From contig OY783200.1 in NCBI GenBank assembly GCA_963678675.1, positions 8,568,501-8,632,500 of the forward strand: 64,000 nt of DNA, read 5' to 3'. This document shows, in pieces, positions 43,205-53,600 of this stretch. Both the position numbers and the translations under genes were made by a program. The first letter of the stretch is position 1. The number at the start of each line of letters is the position of its first letter. The notes below the pieces were generated by a model that was given only the letters and a program-made list of their open reading frames with translations, searched no databases and was not told the origin of the DNA. Source of the stretch: Xiphydria camelus (Eukaryota > Arthropoda > Insecta > Hymenoptera > Xiphydriidae).

Positions 43205-46200
43205 TCAATTATTTCCTAGAGGGGATGTCGGTCGAATATAAGCGAGCTTTAGTTTATTTGTGTGAACTATCTTCTTATTATTTTTGCTAATTTGTATTTC
43301 TGCGTTAAGATCGTTGAAGATTCGGGTAATTTTAAAAGGACCCTTCCAATGTGGATCAAATTTAGATTGACGAGGCTCTTGAAGCAAGTAGACATCGTCG
43401 CCTACCTGAAAAATGCGGGGATTTGAGTGCCTATCGAAAAGTTTCTTGCTCTTGGCTTTCGCCCTTTCTAGGTTTTCCGTTGCCATACCCTGGGTAGTAG
43501 TAATTATCGTGAAGAGGTCATCAAAATATTGAATGAATGTACGAGGCACCCGCTGATCTGAGAATTCCGAGGGAATTTGAGCTTTTCTTCCAAAGATTAA
43601 TTCGTGAGGTGTGAATCCGGTAGCTTCGTGGACGGAGGTATTGTATGAAAACATACCAAATCTAATCCACTGATCCCAATTTCTTTTTGCGCAATAATGT
43701 TTCAGATATTCCATGAATGTGTGATGGGCTCTTTCTAAGGATCCCAAAGATTGCGGATGGAAAGCGGTTGATTTTATCTGTTGAATTTTGAAGATTTGAC
43801 AAAAGTTTTTCATAATGCTACTCATGAAATTGCTTCCTTGATCGGTATGTATTGCCTTGGGACAACCGAATCGAGAAATGAATTGTTCAGCGAGTGCGAG
43901 GGCAACTGTGATCGCATCGATGGTGGGGAGAGGAATGGCATCCGAATACTTTGTTAGGTTGTCTTGAAGAGTTAGTAAGTATCGATTTCCTTTCTCGGTA
44001 ACTGGTAAGGGACCGACAATGTCCATTTGTACTTTATCAAAAGCTTGCTGCGGAGTGTCGGTGATACGAAGGGGCTGCCTAGTTTTTATTCTGGCGAGCT
44101 TGTTCTTTTGGCAACTACTGCATGTGTGAACGAAATTAATGATATCCTGCTTCATCCCTTTCCAATAGTATTCGTCTCTAATTCGATTATAGAGCTTGGA
44201 GATGCCTTGATGACCACCTACAACCGACTCATGGTACTCTTTGACGATAGCTGCCTGTTCGTGCTTGGATGGAAATTTCAATTCGTTTGAGCAAATCGTA
44301 ATTGTATATCCTTTATTGAAGAAGACCGTTTGAAAGATTTTTTCTATGTTTACCCAGGGGAGTTGATCTAATCCATTTCGATTTTTTGAAACGCTACAGG
44401 TGAAGATACCAAGGAAGTCCATTAAATTTTTCAAGCTTTTTATGCATGACTCGACGTTGACTAAATTGGGATATTCGTTGGACGAATTTTTAACAAATAA
44501 ATGGAAGACGTGATACTTATTGGATGGAAGAGTGGTTGCGTCACCTAAGCTGCCAGGGATTTTCTGCAAGTCGTGAAAGGTAAACCATTGTGTTTCGATC
44601 AAATCTTTGCTTGTTTGAAACGACAGGTCGTAATCGATAGAGGTGAAATGTACAATATGATCATTTCTCAGGGCCAGGAAATCTTTACTGTGGACGAGGC
44701 ATGTGGCTGTGGAAATTAAAAGGTTGCGTCTTGTAATTGTATCATTGTCAAGTCTGTGAGAGTTTTTGTCCTCAGGTGAGTCATCGTCAACAGTCGTCTC
44801 TCGATGGTCTCGCTGGCTGACGCGTGCTCCGGAGTACCCGGCGACGGCACACGTCAGGAAGTCCCTCGGTGACGATTTAAACCTGACACGGGGGAGGGCT
44901 AACGTCATCTCCCCCCCTGGCGTGTGTTCCGGAGTACCCGGCGACGACACACGCCAGAAATCCCTCGATGACTCTTTAAAGTTGACATGGGGGAGGGCTA
45001 ACGTCATCTCCCCCCCTGGCGTGTGTTCCGGAGTACCCGGCGACGACACACGCCAGATATTCCCACGATGTGCTGATACTGGTGGCGTAATTCTGTCTTG
45101 TCCCGGTAGTTCGTCCTCAGTTGCTGTCAGGTAAGCGTCGCTGTCCTCTCCATCGTCAGAGTCCGTCGACATTGTTTCATCTGATTTTATTAGAGAAGGA
45201 GCTTTGCTCGGGATGCTATCGTCTCTGTTTGCGTTAATGGAGAAGCAGCTGTCGATTAAAGTTTCGATACTGGAGTCTTCCGTCGGTCTTTCGGGACAGT
45301 CGCCCACTGCAAGATTTACGATAGGTGGGTCGTCTGCGCAGACTAACACCGATCTCAAATCTTTCGAGCTAAGTCCCTTTTGATTTGTATAGTCATGATT
45401 TTGTTCGTTTAGGAGGATCGGGTTACGGGAGAGTGCGTCAGCGTTGGAATTTATTCTGCCCGGTTTGTACCTGATGTCGTAATCGTATTCGTTAAGGCGA
45501 ACTCGCCATCGCATTAATTTCGACGTGGGATCTTTGGTATTGTGTAACCAAGTTAGCGGTCGATGATCGGTGACCAAGGTAAATTTGCGGCCGAAGAGGT
45601 ATGGCCGGAAATGTTCGACGCCGAATACAATAGCTAGCATCTCTTTCTCTGTCGTGGAATAATTAGTTTCTGCGTTGTTGAGTGTTCGAGAAGCATAGGA
45701 AATCGGAAGATCTTTGCCTATAGGACCTTGACTAAGAATGGCGCCCAGCGCGTAGTTGGAAGCGTCGGTCGTGACGACAAAAGGTTTAGAGAAATCTGGA
45801 TATTGCAGCAAGGGCTCGGTGCATATAATATTTCGGAGATTTTCGAAGGCTTCTTGAGCGCTATCGGTCCAAGAAAATGAGATGTCGGATTTTAAGAGAC
45901 GAGTCATTGGTTTCGCGATTTTCGCAAAATCTTTCATGAATCTTCTATAGTAGCCGGCGAGGCCTAAGAATTGCTTAATATTCTTTTTTGTTTTTGGGAT
46001 GGGAAAATTCTTCACGGCTTCTATCTTTTTAGGGTCCGGCCTTACTCCTTCGTGCGTGATGATATGACCTAAATATGATATTTCCTGCTTTAGGAACATA
46101 CATTTTTCCGGTTGGAGGGCTAAGCCAGAGCTTCGCAACCGACCTAAAAGTTTTTTTAATTTCAACGAGTGTTCTTCCAGGGAAGCGGCATAGATGACAA

Positions 46201-47143
46201 TATCATCCATGTAAACGAAAAGCTCGATTCCTTGCAGACCCGAGAGTACTAAATCCATCAGTCTCTGGAAGGTTGCGGGGGCATTTTTTAAACCGAAGGG
46301 CATACGGTTAAATTCGTAATGCCCGTGCGGGGTGGAAAATGCAGTTTTTGATTGAGAAGCAGGGTCTATTGGCACCTGATGAAATCCAGAAGCTAGATCA
46401 AGGGTACTGAAGTATTTTGCCCCTCCGAGCTGATCAAGAATATCAGTGATGTTGGGGATCGGGTAAGCATCGCTAATAGTTTTTTCATTGAGGGCGCGAT
46501 AATCTATCACCATTCGCCAGCGAGGATTTCCCGAGGCGTTGGGTTTTTTCGGTACGATCCAGACGGGAGAATTATAAGGTGAATCGGAAGGCCGGATTAC
46601 GTTATTCTCGAGAAGGGTATCGACTTGGTTTTGTATCTCTTGTTTGTGGACCTGTGGGTATCGATATTGTTTTATGTTAATCGGATTCTCGTCCGTCGTG
46701 GCGATTTTATGCCTTAGAATCGTGGTTGAACCTAATTTATCTCCGGGAAGATAAAATTGAAACGGAAAGCTGGCGATACATTCTAAGATGCTAGTCCTTT
46801 CGACTTCGTTTAGACCATCCAAGTTGAGAAAGTTTGCAATTTTCGAGAGTCGTTCTGCGACAGATTTTTCCAAATCAATGCCGGGATTTCCCAGTCGAGC
46901 AGATCGAGCTAGCGGAGGTTGAGATTTGAAATCTTCTAACTCGATAGGGGGAATAGTAAGATTAATGCGACTGCTAGTTGAATTTATGGCAAAGGTATGG
47001 GCGTAGCCGTTCCTTTGCGTGACTAACACTTCGCCCAAATAGACACCGCGTCCTGCGTCAATCCTTCTAACATATCCCTCCTTTAGTTCTTTATTCTTTA
47101 TAGGAATTTTGATGAGTTTTTTTTGTTCTCGGAGGAAGATCAA
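43205..47143 (-). CDS. pol: Retrotransposon pol: RT, RNase H, integrase
   Basis: An uninterrupted frame of 1312 codons. Reverse transcriptase spans about residues 165-345 (WRMVIDYRALN, LDLASGFHQ, FVYMDD at 309-314). RNase H lies at about 450-570 (TTDASNYALG, TEKEMLAIVFG, TDHRPLTWL). Integrase begins near 970 with an HHCC finger (HQGISKLYNRI ... CSSCQKNK) and a D, D, E core (MDIVGPLP, HTDQGSNF, SLERAHH), then a GPY/F-like module (WKGPFKI). Between RNase H and integrase is an unusual spacer of roughly 360 residues holding a 33-residue tandem repeat. The frame is the same as gag but offset from the protease frame just upstream, with which it overlaps by 53 bp. All catalytic motifs look intact. 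Confidence 0.95.
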   Translation of the reverse strand: MIFLREQKKLIKIPIKNKELKEGYVRRIDAGRGVYLGEVLVTQRNGYAHTFAINSTSSRINLTIPPIELEDFKSQPPLARSARLGNPGIDLEKSVAERLSKIANFLNLDGLNEVERTSILECIASFPFQFYLPGDKLGSTTILRHKIATTDENPINIKQYRYPQVHKQEIQNQVDTLLENNVIRPSDSPYNSPVWIVPKKPNASGNPRWRMVIDYRALNEKTISDAYPIPNITDILDQLGGAKYFSTLDLASGFHQVPIDPASQSKTAFSTPHGHYEFNRMPFGLKNAPATFQRLMDLVLSGLQGIELFVYMDDIVIYAASLEEHSLKLKKLLGRLRSSGLALQPEKCMFLKQEISYLGHIITHEGVRPDPKKIEAVKNFPIPKTKKNIKQFLGLAGYYRRFMKDFAKIAKPMTRLLKSDISFSWTDSAQEAFENLRNIICTEPLLQYPDFSKPFVVTTDASNYALGAILSQGPIGKDLPISYASRTLNNAETNYSTTEKEMLAIVFGVEHFRPYLFGRKFTLVTDHRPLTWLHNTKDPTSKLMRWRVRLNEYDYDIRYKPGRINSNADALSRNPILLNEQNHDYTNQKGLSSKDLRSVLVCADDPPIVNLAVGDCPERPTEDSSIETLIDSCFSINANRDDSIPSKAPSLIKSDETMSTDSDDGEDSDAYLTATEDELPGQDRITPPVSAHRGNIWRVSSPGTPEHTPGGEMTLALPHVNFKESSRDFWRVSSPGTPEHTPGGEMTLALPRVRFKSSPRDFLTCAVAGYSGARVSQRDHRETTVDDDSPEDKNSHRLDNDTITRRNLLISTATCLVHSKDFLALRNDHIVHFTSIDYDLSFQTSKDLIETQWFTFHDLQKIPGSLGDATTLPSNKYHVFHLFVKNSSNEYPNLVNVESCIKSLKNLMDFLGIFTCSVSKNRNGLDQLPWVNIEKIFQTVFFNKGYTITICSNELKFPSKHEQAAIVKEYHESVVGGHQGISKLYNRIRDEYYWKGMKQDIINFVHTCSSCQKNKLARIKTRQPLRITDTPQQAFDKVQMDIVGPLPVTEKGNRYLLTLQDNLTKYSDAIPLPTIDAITVALALAEQFISRFGCPKAIHTDQGSNFMSSIMKNFCQIFKIQQIKSTAFHPQSLGSLERAHHTFMEYLKHYCAKRNWDQWIRFGMFSYNTSVHEATGFTPHELIFGRKAQIPSEFSDQRVPRTFIQYFDDLFTIITTTQGMATENLERAKAKSKKLFDRHSNPRIFQVGDDVYLLQEPRQSKFDPHWKGPFKITRIFNDLNAEIQISKNNKKIVHTNKLKLAYIRPTSPLGNN
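44820..45060 (-). repeat. 99-bp tandem repeat inside pol
   Basis: Units of 99 bp (33 residues, each with SSPGTPEHTPGGEMTLALP) occur two to three times between RNase H and integrase. The distal copy has one extra base at its junction, so the same DNA is read there in another frame (TCAVAGYSGARV). Confidence 0.8.
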
Positions 47144-47474
47144 ACGATGGGTGGTTACAAAACTGAATCTCCTGATTACCGAGGATCAACTGACTAGGAA
47201 GATTGGCACGGAAAGTGAGTATTGCTTCCTGCTGAGTCAAAAAGGACATGCCTAAGATACCTGCTTGCTGGATGGGAAAGTCGCTGTCGACGACTTGAAA
47301 CCGTATGTCTACGCTTCGTATTCTAACAAGTATCTCGCCATAGGTGCGCACCGTGCCAGAGCCGATTCCATTAAGATGGTAAATTATTTTCGTGTTTATA
47401 TCGATGTCTGGTGTTAAAGCGTTTTCTTTAATTAAATTCAATTGAGAGCCGGTATCGATGAGAAAATATCCCAA
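47091..47474 (-). CDS. Retrotransposon aspartic protease region
   Basis: The frame encodes FLIDTGSQLNLIKE (the D-T-G active site) and ILGMSFL (the conserved ILG of retroviral-type proteases). It is open from the end of gag, with no ATG at its start, so it is probably reached by frameshift from gag (one base back, near a GGAAAAAT sequence at the gag stop). It ends in a stop at 47091 within an A8 run region (47117-47124), and RT continues in the next frame. The boundary given begins at a near-cognate codon and is nominal. Confidence 0.85.
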   Translation of the reverse strand: MGYFLIDTGSQLNLIKENALTPDIDINTKIIYHLNGIGSGTVRTYGEILVRIRSVDIRFQVVDSDFPIQQAGILGMSFLTQQEAILTFRANLPSQLILGNQEIQFCNHPSFDLPPRTKKTHQNSYKE

Positions 47475-47521
47475 TCCCGAGTTAAGGAATTCGTGGTCTA
47501 AAATAATAACGGGGAGTTGCT

Positions 47522-48766
47522 CTATTTTTCCTGCGTCGAAATGGTAATTAATTCGGTAGATTCTGGACGCGCTCTTATTGCCGTGCTCCTCGATGCGTCG
47601 TTCCGCGGAGCAGGCTTCGCGTTTAAATGCCCGGTGCTTTCGTTTTCCGTCCTTTCGCGTAAATTAGTGCGGAAATTGTCCCGACGGCGATCCCTGTCCC
47701 GCTTCGCGTAGCACTTAGATTCGGTGTGCCCCTTTCGCTTACAGTAATCGCAGCGCGGCGGTTCTGCTCGCGAGAAATGTTCGCGTTCCTGTCGCTTCCC
47801 GTTGTTACAATTTCTTTTAAGATGTCCCGGTTTCCCGCAGTCGAAACAAACCGCGGATAACTTGTCGTTTGAATTCGCGGCCGAATATCTGATCTCATTC
47901 ATGTAGGCTATTCGAGGTCTACTGTATCGCGAGTTCTTTGATTCGTTCAAATTTCGGACGCGCGATCGTTCTTTTTCATATTCTTCCTCGGTGACGGCGA
48001 GGTTAACGGCATCCTGTAGATCTCGTGGACTCCGATGTCGCACGGGTAATTCTATTCTACTCGTGAGGCCTTTGACGAAGCAATTGCACGCGTTTTGTTT
48101 GGCTCGCGACTTTACTCCGCGCGCGATCTCACCTTCGCATTCACGGTCTACTGCCTCTGATATCTCGAATAGGAGTTTTTTTACGCGATTTCCGTATTGA
48201 CTAACGGACTCATCTCTTTTTTGATGTATATTAGACATGCTAGCTTGTAGCGAATCTAGTGTTTTGCGCGGCGCGAAGGCACGTTCCAAATCGTCTAGGA
48301 ACTCGTCTAAATTTAGGTCGTTATCCGAATCAAGTAGGTAAATTTTTGCATCGCCCGTAATTTTTTGACGAATTATTTTAAATAAAAACTGTTGATTAGC
48401 GGGTCTTACCGACTTCCAGACATCTCTGCAATCCTTAGCGAATTGACGTATCGGTGGAGATTTCCCGTCGAATTTCGGTATGAGGTCCGATGCTATTTTT
48501 AAAGATATATATCGGGTTTCTTCGCTTCCCCGGCTTGAAACGTCTGACGTAGAATTTCGATCCGATTGTGGAGGATCGTCTCGTAATAATGTAACTGCCG
48601 GTGATGTAAAATCGCGCGACAATACCAATGGATAATTAATGTTACGCGACGGCTCCGGCTCGGGGCGTGATACCACGGGTGTTATTTCCTGTATATTTTC
48701 TCGGGGTGGGGACGATTCATTTTGTTCTTCAACGATCCAAGAATTTGTAGATCGATTCCGATACAT
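47522..48766 (-). CDS. gag: Retrotransposon gag
   Basis: 414 aa from a clear ATG. The N-terminal half has the capsid-like pattern of Ty3/gypsy Gag (IPKFDGKSP, IRQFAKDCRDVWK, KIRQKITGDAK, SMSNIHQKRDESVSQYGNR). Two CCHC zinc knuckles follow at about residues 304-350 (CFDCGKPGHLKRNC, CDYCKRKGHTESKC), then a basic Arg/Asn-rich tail. The CCHC boxes bind the element's RNA during packaging. It is preceded by a leader of about 620 bp from the 5' LTR. Confidence 0.93.
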   Translation of the reverse strand: MYRNRSTNSWIVEEQNESSPPRENIQEITPVVSRPEPEPSRNINYPLVLSRDFTSPAVTLLRDDPPQSDRNSTSDVSSRGSEETRYISLKIASDLIPKFDGKSPPIRQFAKDCRDVWKSVRPANQQFLFKIIRQKITGDAKIYLLDSDNDLNLDEFLDDLERAFAPRKTLDSLQASMSNIHQKRDESVSQYGNRVKKLLFEISEAVDRECEGEIARGVKSRAKQNACNCFVKGLTSRIELPVRHRSPRDLQDAVNLAVTEEEYEKERSRVRNLNESKNSRYSRPRIAYMNEIRYSAANSNDKLSAVCFDCGKPGHLKRNCNNGKRQEREHFSRAEPPRCDYCKRKGHTESKCYAKRDRDRRRDNFRTNLRERTENESTGHLNAKPAPRNDASRSTAIRARPESTELITISTQEK

Positions 48767-49385
48767 TTTCGCAAAAGATCTCTATTCGATATATACTACG
48801 TATCTTGTTATTTATAATATAGCCCTACTTGGTCACTCAAGAGATGATAACTATTTGACTCACTCTTACAGCGTCGTGAAGGGGTTGTCAGCCTCGTGAT
48901 CTGGTTGCTGGGGTCGAACGTTGTATAGATGATGGGGGTCGAACGTCGTTCAGGTCGCCGATGCTCCTCTTTGTCGATGGTCGCCTCCTTGTCCGGCAGG
49001 GTTGTCCAGAAGTCTCTCTCGCCGTTGGATTACTGTGGTGAGTACTTCGTGTTGGTGATGTTGTTCTCTATGGTTGCCTGTGGTTTCAGGGATATAGCGT
49101 GCACGGCCGCTGAAACCGCTTCTCCGGCATTCGCCCGTCGCTCCTGGGGAAACCGTGCGAAAACCCAGGAAGGAGAAATGGCACACCAAGAGGACGTCTT
49201 TCTCGGATTATTGGATGTCCCGTAGTTGATTCTAGTTGTCGTCCAAGGAGACACTCGGTGGGTTGAATCGGAAGTTGGCTCGGGACGTCGGATGCTTCAC
49301 TCACTCTGTTCACAGTCTGGGTAATTACACTATATGCACTGTAGTTCAAAGTCTTTAATAAATTTGGGTACACCGCTGTCACCAC
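48767..49385 (-). other. Retrotransposon leader with candidate primer-binding site
   Basis: Between the 5' LTR and gag. Directly after the LTR the minus strand reads GTGGTGACAGCGGTGTACCC; the TGG at its second base is the expected start of a tRNA primer-binding site. I could not assign the tRNA. Short open frames here look incidental. Confidence 0.5.
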
Positions 49386-50208
49386 TGTTACGACCCGGCC
49401 TATCTCTAAACCCGGTCGCTCTATGACGCGAGGCGCGAGGATCGGGCACCGCGCGCGAGACGCGCGATTCAGGAACAATCCGAAAGGAAACAGGGAAGAA
49501 AATTCCATACAGAGGTTGCCGGCAAAATTCGAATTTATTCCTTAAGCAAAAATCGAAGTTCGACGTTATTCTTTAAGCAAAAGGAAAAGTCGCGTTCGGT
49601 TCCGTGATCGAGTTGCGTCTCTCCCAAAAAATCTTCCAGCGTTTCAAATCCCTCTCGGCGTCGCCCGGGAAGGGGATGCTCCGGTGGGTGTGCCTCGTGC
49701 GATGTCCAATCGGGGTGAGTCCTCGAGAAAAGGGGTGTTTCCTCGAGGACGAAGACGTCGGGTGCCGTAACGTCTTCCAGATGTGTTGATGCGTCCTGTT
49801 TCGAATGCGCGGGTCCTGCGTTGGCGAGAGTTTTCTGCGAAGGGACTAAAAAATCGGTTTATAGCCCCTCATTGTTCCTGGGCCTTAGAGATGTTGCAGC
49901 CTTCGCTCCCGCTGTTCTCGGTCCGTGAGAAAGTCGCAGCCTTGGCTCCCGTTGTTCTCGGGCCGTGAGAAAGTCGCCGCATCTGCTTTCCTCCTACCTA
50001 CCCTACCTCATCCCTAGAGTGACCATTTCTCTACAAGAATCTATGCGGAAAAGGGAGATATGCTAATGATGGGGATTTCTCATACGCAAGTCTTAATTCG
50101 AAGGCTCCTTGAACAGCCCGCGTTCTACAGCGGAAAACAAGGCGATCGTCGTTCGTGTAGGCTTGTCCAAAGAACCGTCGCTCTATGAGAACGTGACGTA
50201 ATGTCACA
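49386..50208 (-). repeat. 5' LTR of the retrotransposon
   Basis: 823 bp, same sequence as 41901-42723 as far as compared. It should hold the element's promoter, pointing toward lower coordinates, away from the gene at 50664. Confidence 0.95.
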
Positions 50209-50212
50209 CTAC

Positions 50213-50663
50213 TACGACTAAACTACGTAGCTAAGCAAGTCAGCTGTAGTCGCACAGATGGCGCCACAAGTAAAATAAAAACGCGTGTTTGCGGACGTTC
50301 CCGTAGACGGGGAAATTCGAGGCAAGGTTGGCAGTGCCGCGTTGCAAAGTGAAAACGGATGTTTACCGCTGGGCCGCTCGACAATTTCCCTCCGTTCGAA
50401 CACCTGCCGAAGCCGCGAATGCTGCGTTCCGCCGCCGTCGTTTCGCGAACGGAATCGTCCCGATCGTAGTTCTCGGTAGAAACTCGCTCGCGTGAATACA
50501 TGGTCCTCCCCCGGAGGTTAACCCGCGCGAAGCGAGCTCGATTGGTGGAACCGGCCGTTTCGTTTTCACAGCGCCGCCTACGGTCGCTTCGAAACGCAAC
50601 GGTTGTTTCCCCGGAACGCGATTGTTTCTGCGCGTAAACCGTTGGTCCTGCCGCGAAAAGTAC
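50213..50663 (+). promoter_or_regulatory. CpG-rich promoter region of the gene at 50664
   Basis: 450 bp, GC- and CpG-rich, between the LTR element and the start codon. No TATA box seen. The transcription start is probably inside this stretch; open frames here on both strands show no domain. Confidence 0.45.
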
Positions 50664-53600
50664 ATGGTGCGGAAGCGCAAGATCAGCGGTGAGGGTGCGA
50701 CGTCCCCCGGCCAGATGCGACGAGGTGGGTGACGACAGTGGCGCGAGAGTATTTCGTTTTTGCGGAGCTTGCGAAGGGCAACGGCGTACACCCTGCCTGG
50801 CGTGCGTTTGGGCGGGATGTGCGATCGAACATGGCCGCTGTAGTGGCGGTTTGCATAAAATTTTCGAGCACAAGCTCCTCACGAGCCCCGAATCGCTTCC
50901 CTCGCTCGCTCGCTAGCGCGCGCGCGCGCGCGTCGACGGCTGTCTCGAATTTTTCCTCGAGGAGCGCTGCGGTTTTCTTTGGCGCTGGAAATTTGTTACA
51001 GCCCTTTTAAGTACATCGAATTTGAGCGATTAATCTTGCTGTGATAACGCGAAAGGATTTCCTGTGAAATTGCGATGCGTAATTTTTCTCTGAAAGAGAG
51101 AGAGAGAGCTTTGCTCCGCGTTATTCTTATTTGTTGGCGCTGAGTCGTCAAAAATATACGTCGAATCGAGAAGCTTCGGAGACGCAAGGAAGCGATTCGA
51201 GGCCTAAATTTATTCGTTGTTCATTCGGAATTGTTTTCTACGGATGGGGTGGTATTTCCACTCACTGACGTTTTTTCTTTCTCCCTATTCCTTCATCGAT
51301 CGTCGCAGGGGGACGCAGGGCGGACAAATCCGTCAAGATCGCCAGTGAGTCGGACACGGAGTCGCAGATGGACTCAGATAAATCATCGCTGAAGGTCGCG
51401 TTGACCGTCTCTCCGGAGGAGGTCGACACGACGATGTCGCGGAGAAGGAGAGCAACAAGGGTGCGAAAAGTCGCGGATGCGAGCAACGATTCGGCGCAGG
51501 AGATACGCTCTACGCGGAGAACGAAGAGGAAGGCGGAGACCAGCGCGAGCGAGCGTTCTCCGGCGCGCGCGGGAATGCGCTCCGGCAAGAGAAGAACGCC
51601 GGCCGCTCGGGGCAGGCCGAGAAAGTCGCCAAACAAGAGCGCCACACGCCCGGGGAGATCGTCAGAGCTGAGCGAATGCATCGCGTGCGCGGACGTGACC
51701 TCGGCCGAGCGAAGGGACACCGCCGCGAGCGAAGCAGAATCCGCGGGGGCAAACGGGGCTCCGCCGCGAGCGAGGAAGAGGAAACAGTCGCCCGGCAAGA
51801 AGCAGGAGGAGAGTCCGAGGGTACGAACACCGAGGCGACTGCGAAATAACGCGGCGAAGTCGCTGGACCAGACGGTCACGCCTGAGAGCAGTCCCATCGC
51901 GGTCACTCTGACGCCTCACAGGTCAACGAAGACGCCCAGGAAGTCACCCATGAACTTGAGCTCGCCCAAGAGTCACTCCCGGACGCCTCTCAGACTCTCC
52001 AAGACGCCGCGCAAGCTCCCGGTGACGGTGGACTCGCCGGCGGTCTCGGATAACTCCGAGATCTCGTCGAGCCGCGACACCTCGCCCAAGCAGTCGACGA
52101 AAGTCGGCAAGTTCCGCGACGAAGCAACGGTGACGCCGGGCAAGCAGCTCGGCGCTCCTCCTCCCGAGGCGGGCGACTCGAAGCTATCGAAATCGCCGAG
52201 AATCGTCCTGACCTCCCCCAAATTGAAGCCCCCGAAGACAGGGCCGCGCGTCGTGTCCACGAGAGCGAAGCGATCCCCGGTGAAAAGCGCGACGCCGAAG
52301 TCACCAAAATTGGTGAAACAAGCTACGAGATCGCCGCTCATCGGAAACCGAGAGATGAGCCTGCGAATATCGAGGATCGTGGTGGACCCGGTGCGAACCC
52401 CGGTGAGGAGAGTCGTTCCCTCCACGTCCAAGGCGAGTTCCTTGCCGGTGATCGCGCCGAAAACCGCGACCCCGGCGAGCGGAAGCGGTGGCGGTGGCGG
52501 CGGCGCTCCGAGGACCAGGAACTCGGCGCTCAAAGCGGTGGCAACGCTGCCGCTCGAGTCGAGCACGCCCATCAGCTCCCCGGTGAAGACGCCGCCAATT
52601 GTGAAGCAGTCTCCACACGGCGGCTCCAGTCCGCGGCGCTCGAAGTCCACCGGCAAGAAGCGCTCGCCGATCACGGAGACCGGCACGCCGTTGCGCCCGA
52701 TTCCCACGCCGAAGAACAGCGCGTCGAAGAAGTTGCTGGACGCGGTGCGATTGGGTACGACGAGCGACACACCCACGGACGTGGTAAGCAAACCCGCGGT
52801 GATGGAGAGGCCCTTGTCGTCGTCGACGCCACGCGAGAAGATCCGGCGATCCCTGAATCTCTCGCCCGACTCGACGAACGCATCGCCCTCGATAATCGAC
52901 GACAGTCCGAGCGACGCCGATCGCTCGAAGATGCCGTCCCCGCTGGGAAACGCCGACGGAGCGTCCCGAATCAAGGACGACTCGACGTTCCTGCTGTGCG
53001 ACGCGCAACTGATGGACTCGAATGGCGCGTTGGACGCGTCGAAGAAGGACGTGACTTACGAGATCCAGATGGACAGCACGGTCGTGCTGGAGGTCGACGA
53101 GAAGACCGACGAGGAGAACGTCACGTACGACCTGGCCGAGCCGAAGACGCCGAACTTGCGGAGGCTGTCGAGGAAGCGCTCCTCCGCGACGGCGGAGCTG
53201 GACAGCAGCAATTGGGACGCAAAGAAGCGGTGCAAGGTGCGATTCGCCAGTCCCCCGGTGTCGGCCACGATCGGCGAGCGCCTGGCGAAGCTCCGCAAGG
53301 CGCGGCCGTGCACCCCGGTGCGCGGAGACGCGATCGCAACCGCAACCGCCGGTCTCTCGGACAAATCCGACGTCGGTGTCGCCGCGAAGAAATGCTGGAC
53401 CAGCGCGCGGAGGCGCTCCAACTCGCTGACGAACATAAGCGTGGTTGACAGAGCGTCGGAACTGAAGAGGCGATCGAATTCGGTGAGCGACGTCAGCGCG
53501 AGAACGCCGAAGACGAGCCTGAAGGCGCAGAACGCGTCCGCGAACAGACTCAGCAAACCGAAGGCCGTGCAGTCGGAGAGGAAGGTCGCGGAGACGAGAA

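Larger units (their letters stand above)
41901..50208 (-). mobile_element. Full-length Ty3/gypsy-type LTR retrotransposon
   Basis: 8308 bp on the minus strand: LTR, leader, gag, PR, RT-RNase H-integrase, LTR. Domain order (RT before integrase) places it in Ty3/gypsy. The target duplication is CTAC (41897-41900 and 50209-50212). The two LTRs looked identical wherever I compared them, so insertion is recent. A purine tract (AAGGGGGAAGG on the minus strand) abuts the 3' LTR at 42724-42737. No envelope-like frame exists between the pol stop (43205) and the 3' LTR. Confidence 0.95.

Noticed and set aside
44766..45134. + strand frame opposite the pol spacer
   Set aside because: Created by the 99-bp repeats read backwards; pol on the other strand is continuous and has catalytic motifs.
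50223..50882. 219-codon minus frame crossing the start of the 905-aa gene
   Set aside because: No domain, overlaps a CpG-rich promoter and a well-supported first exon.
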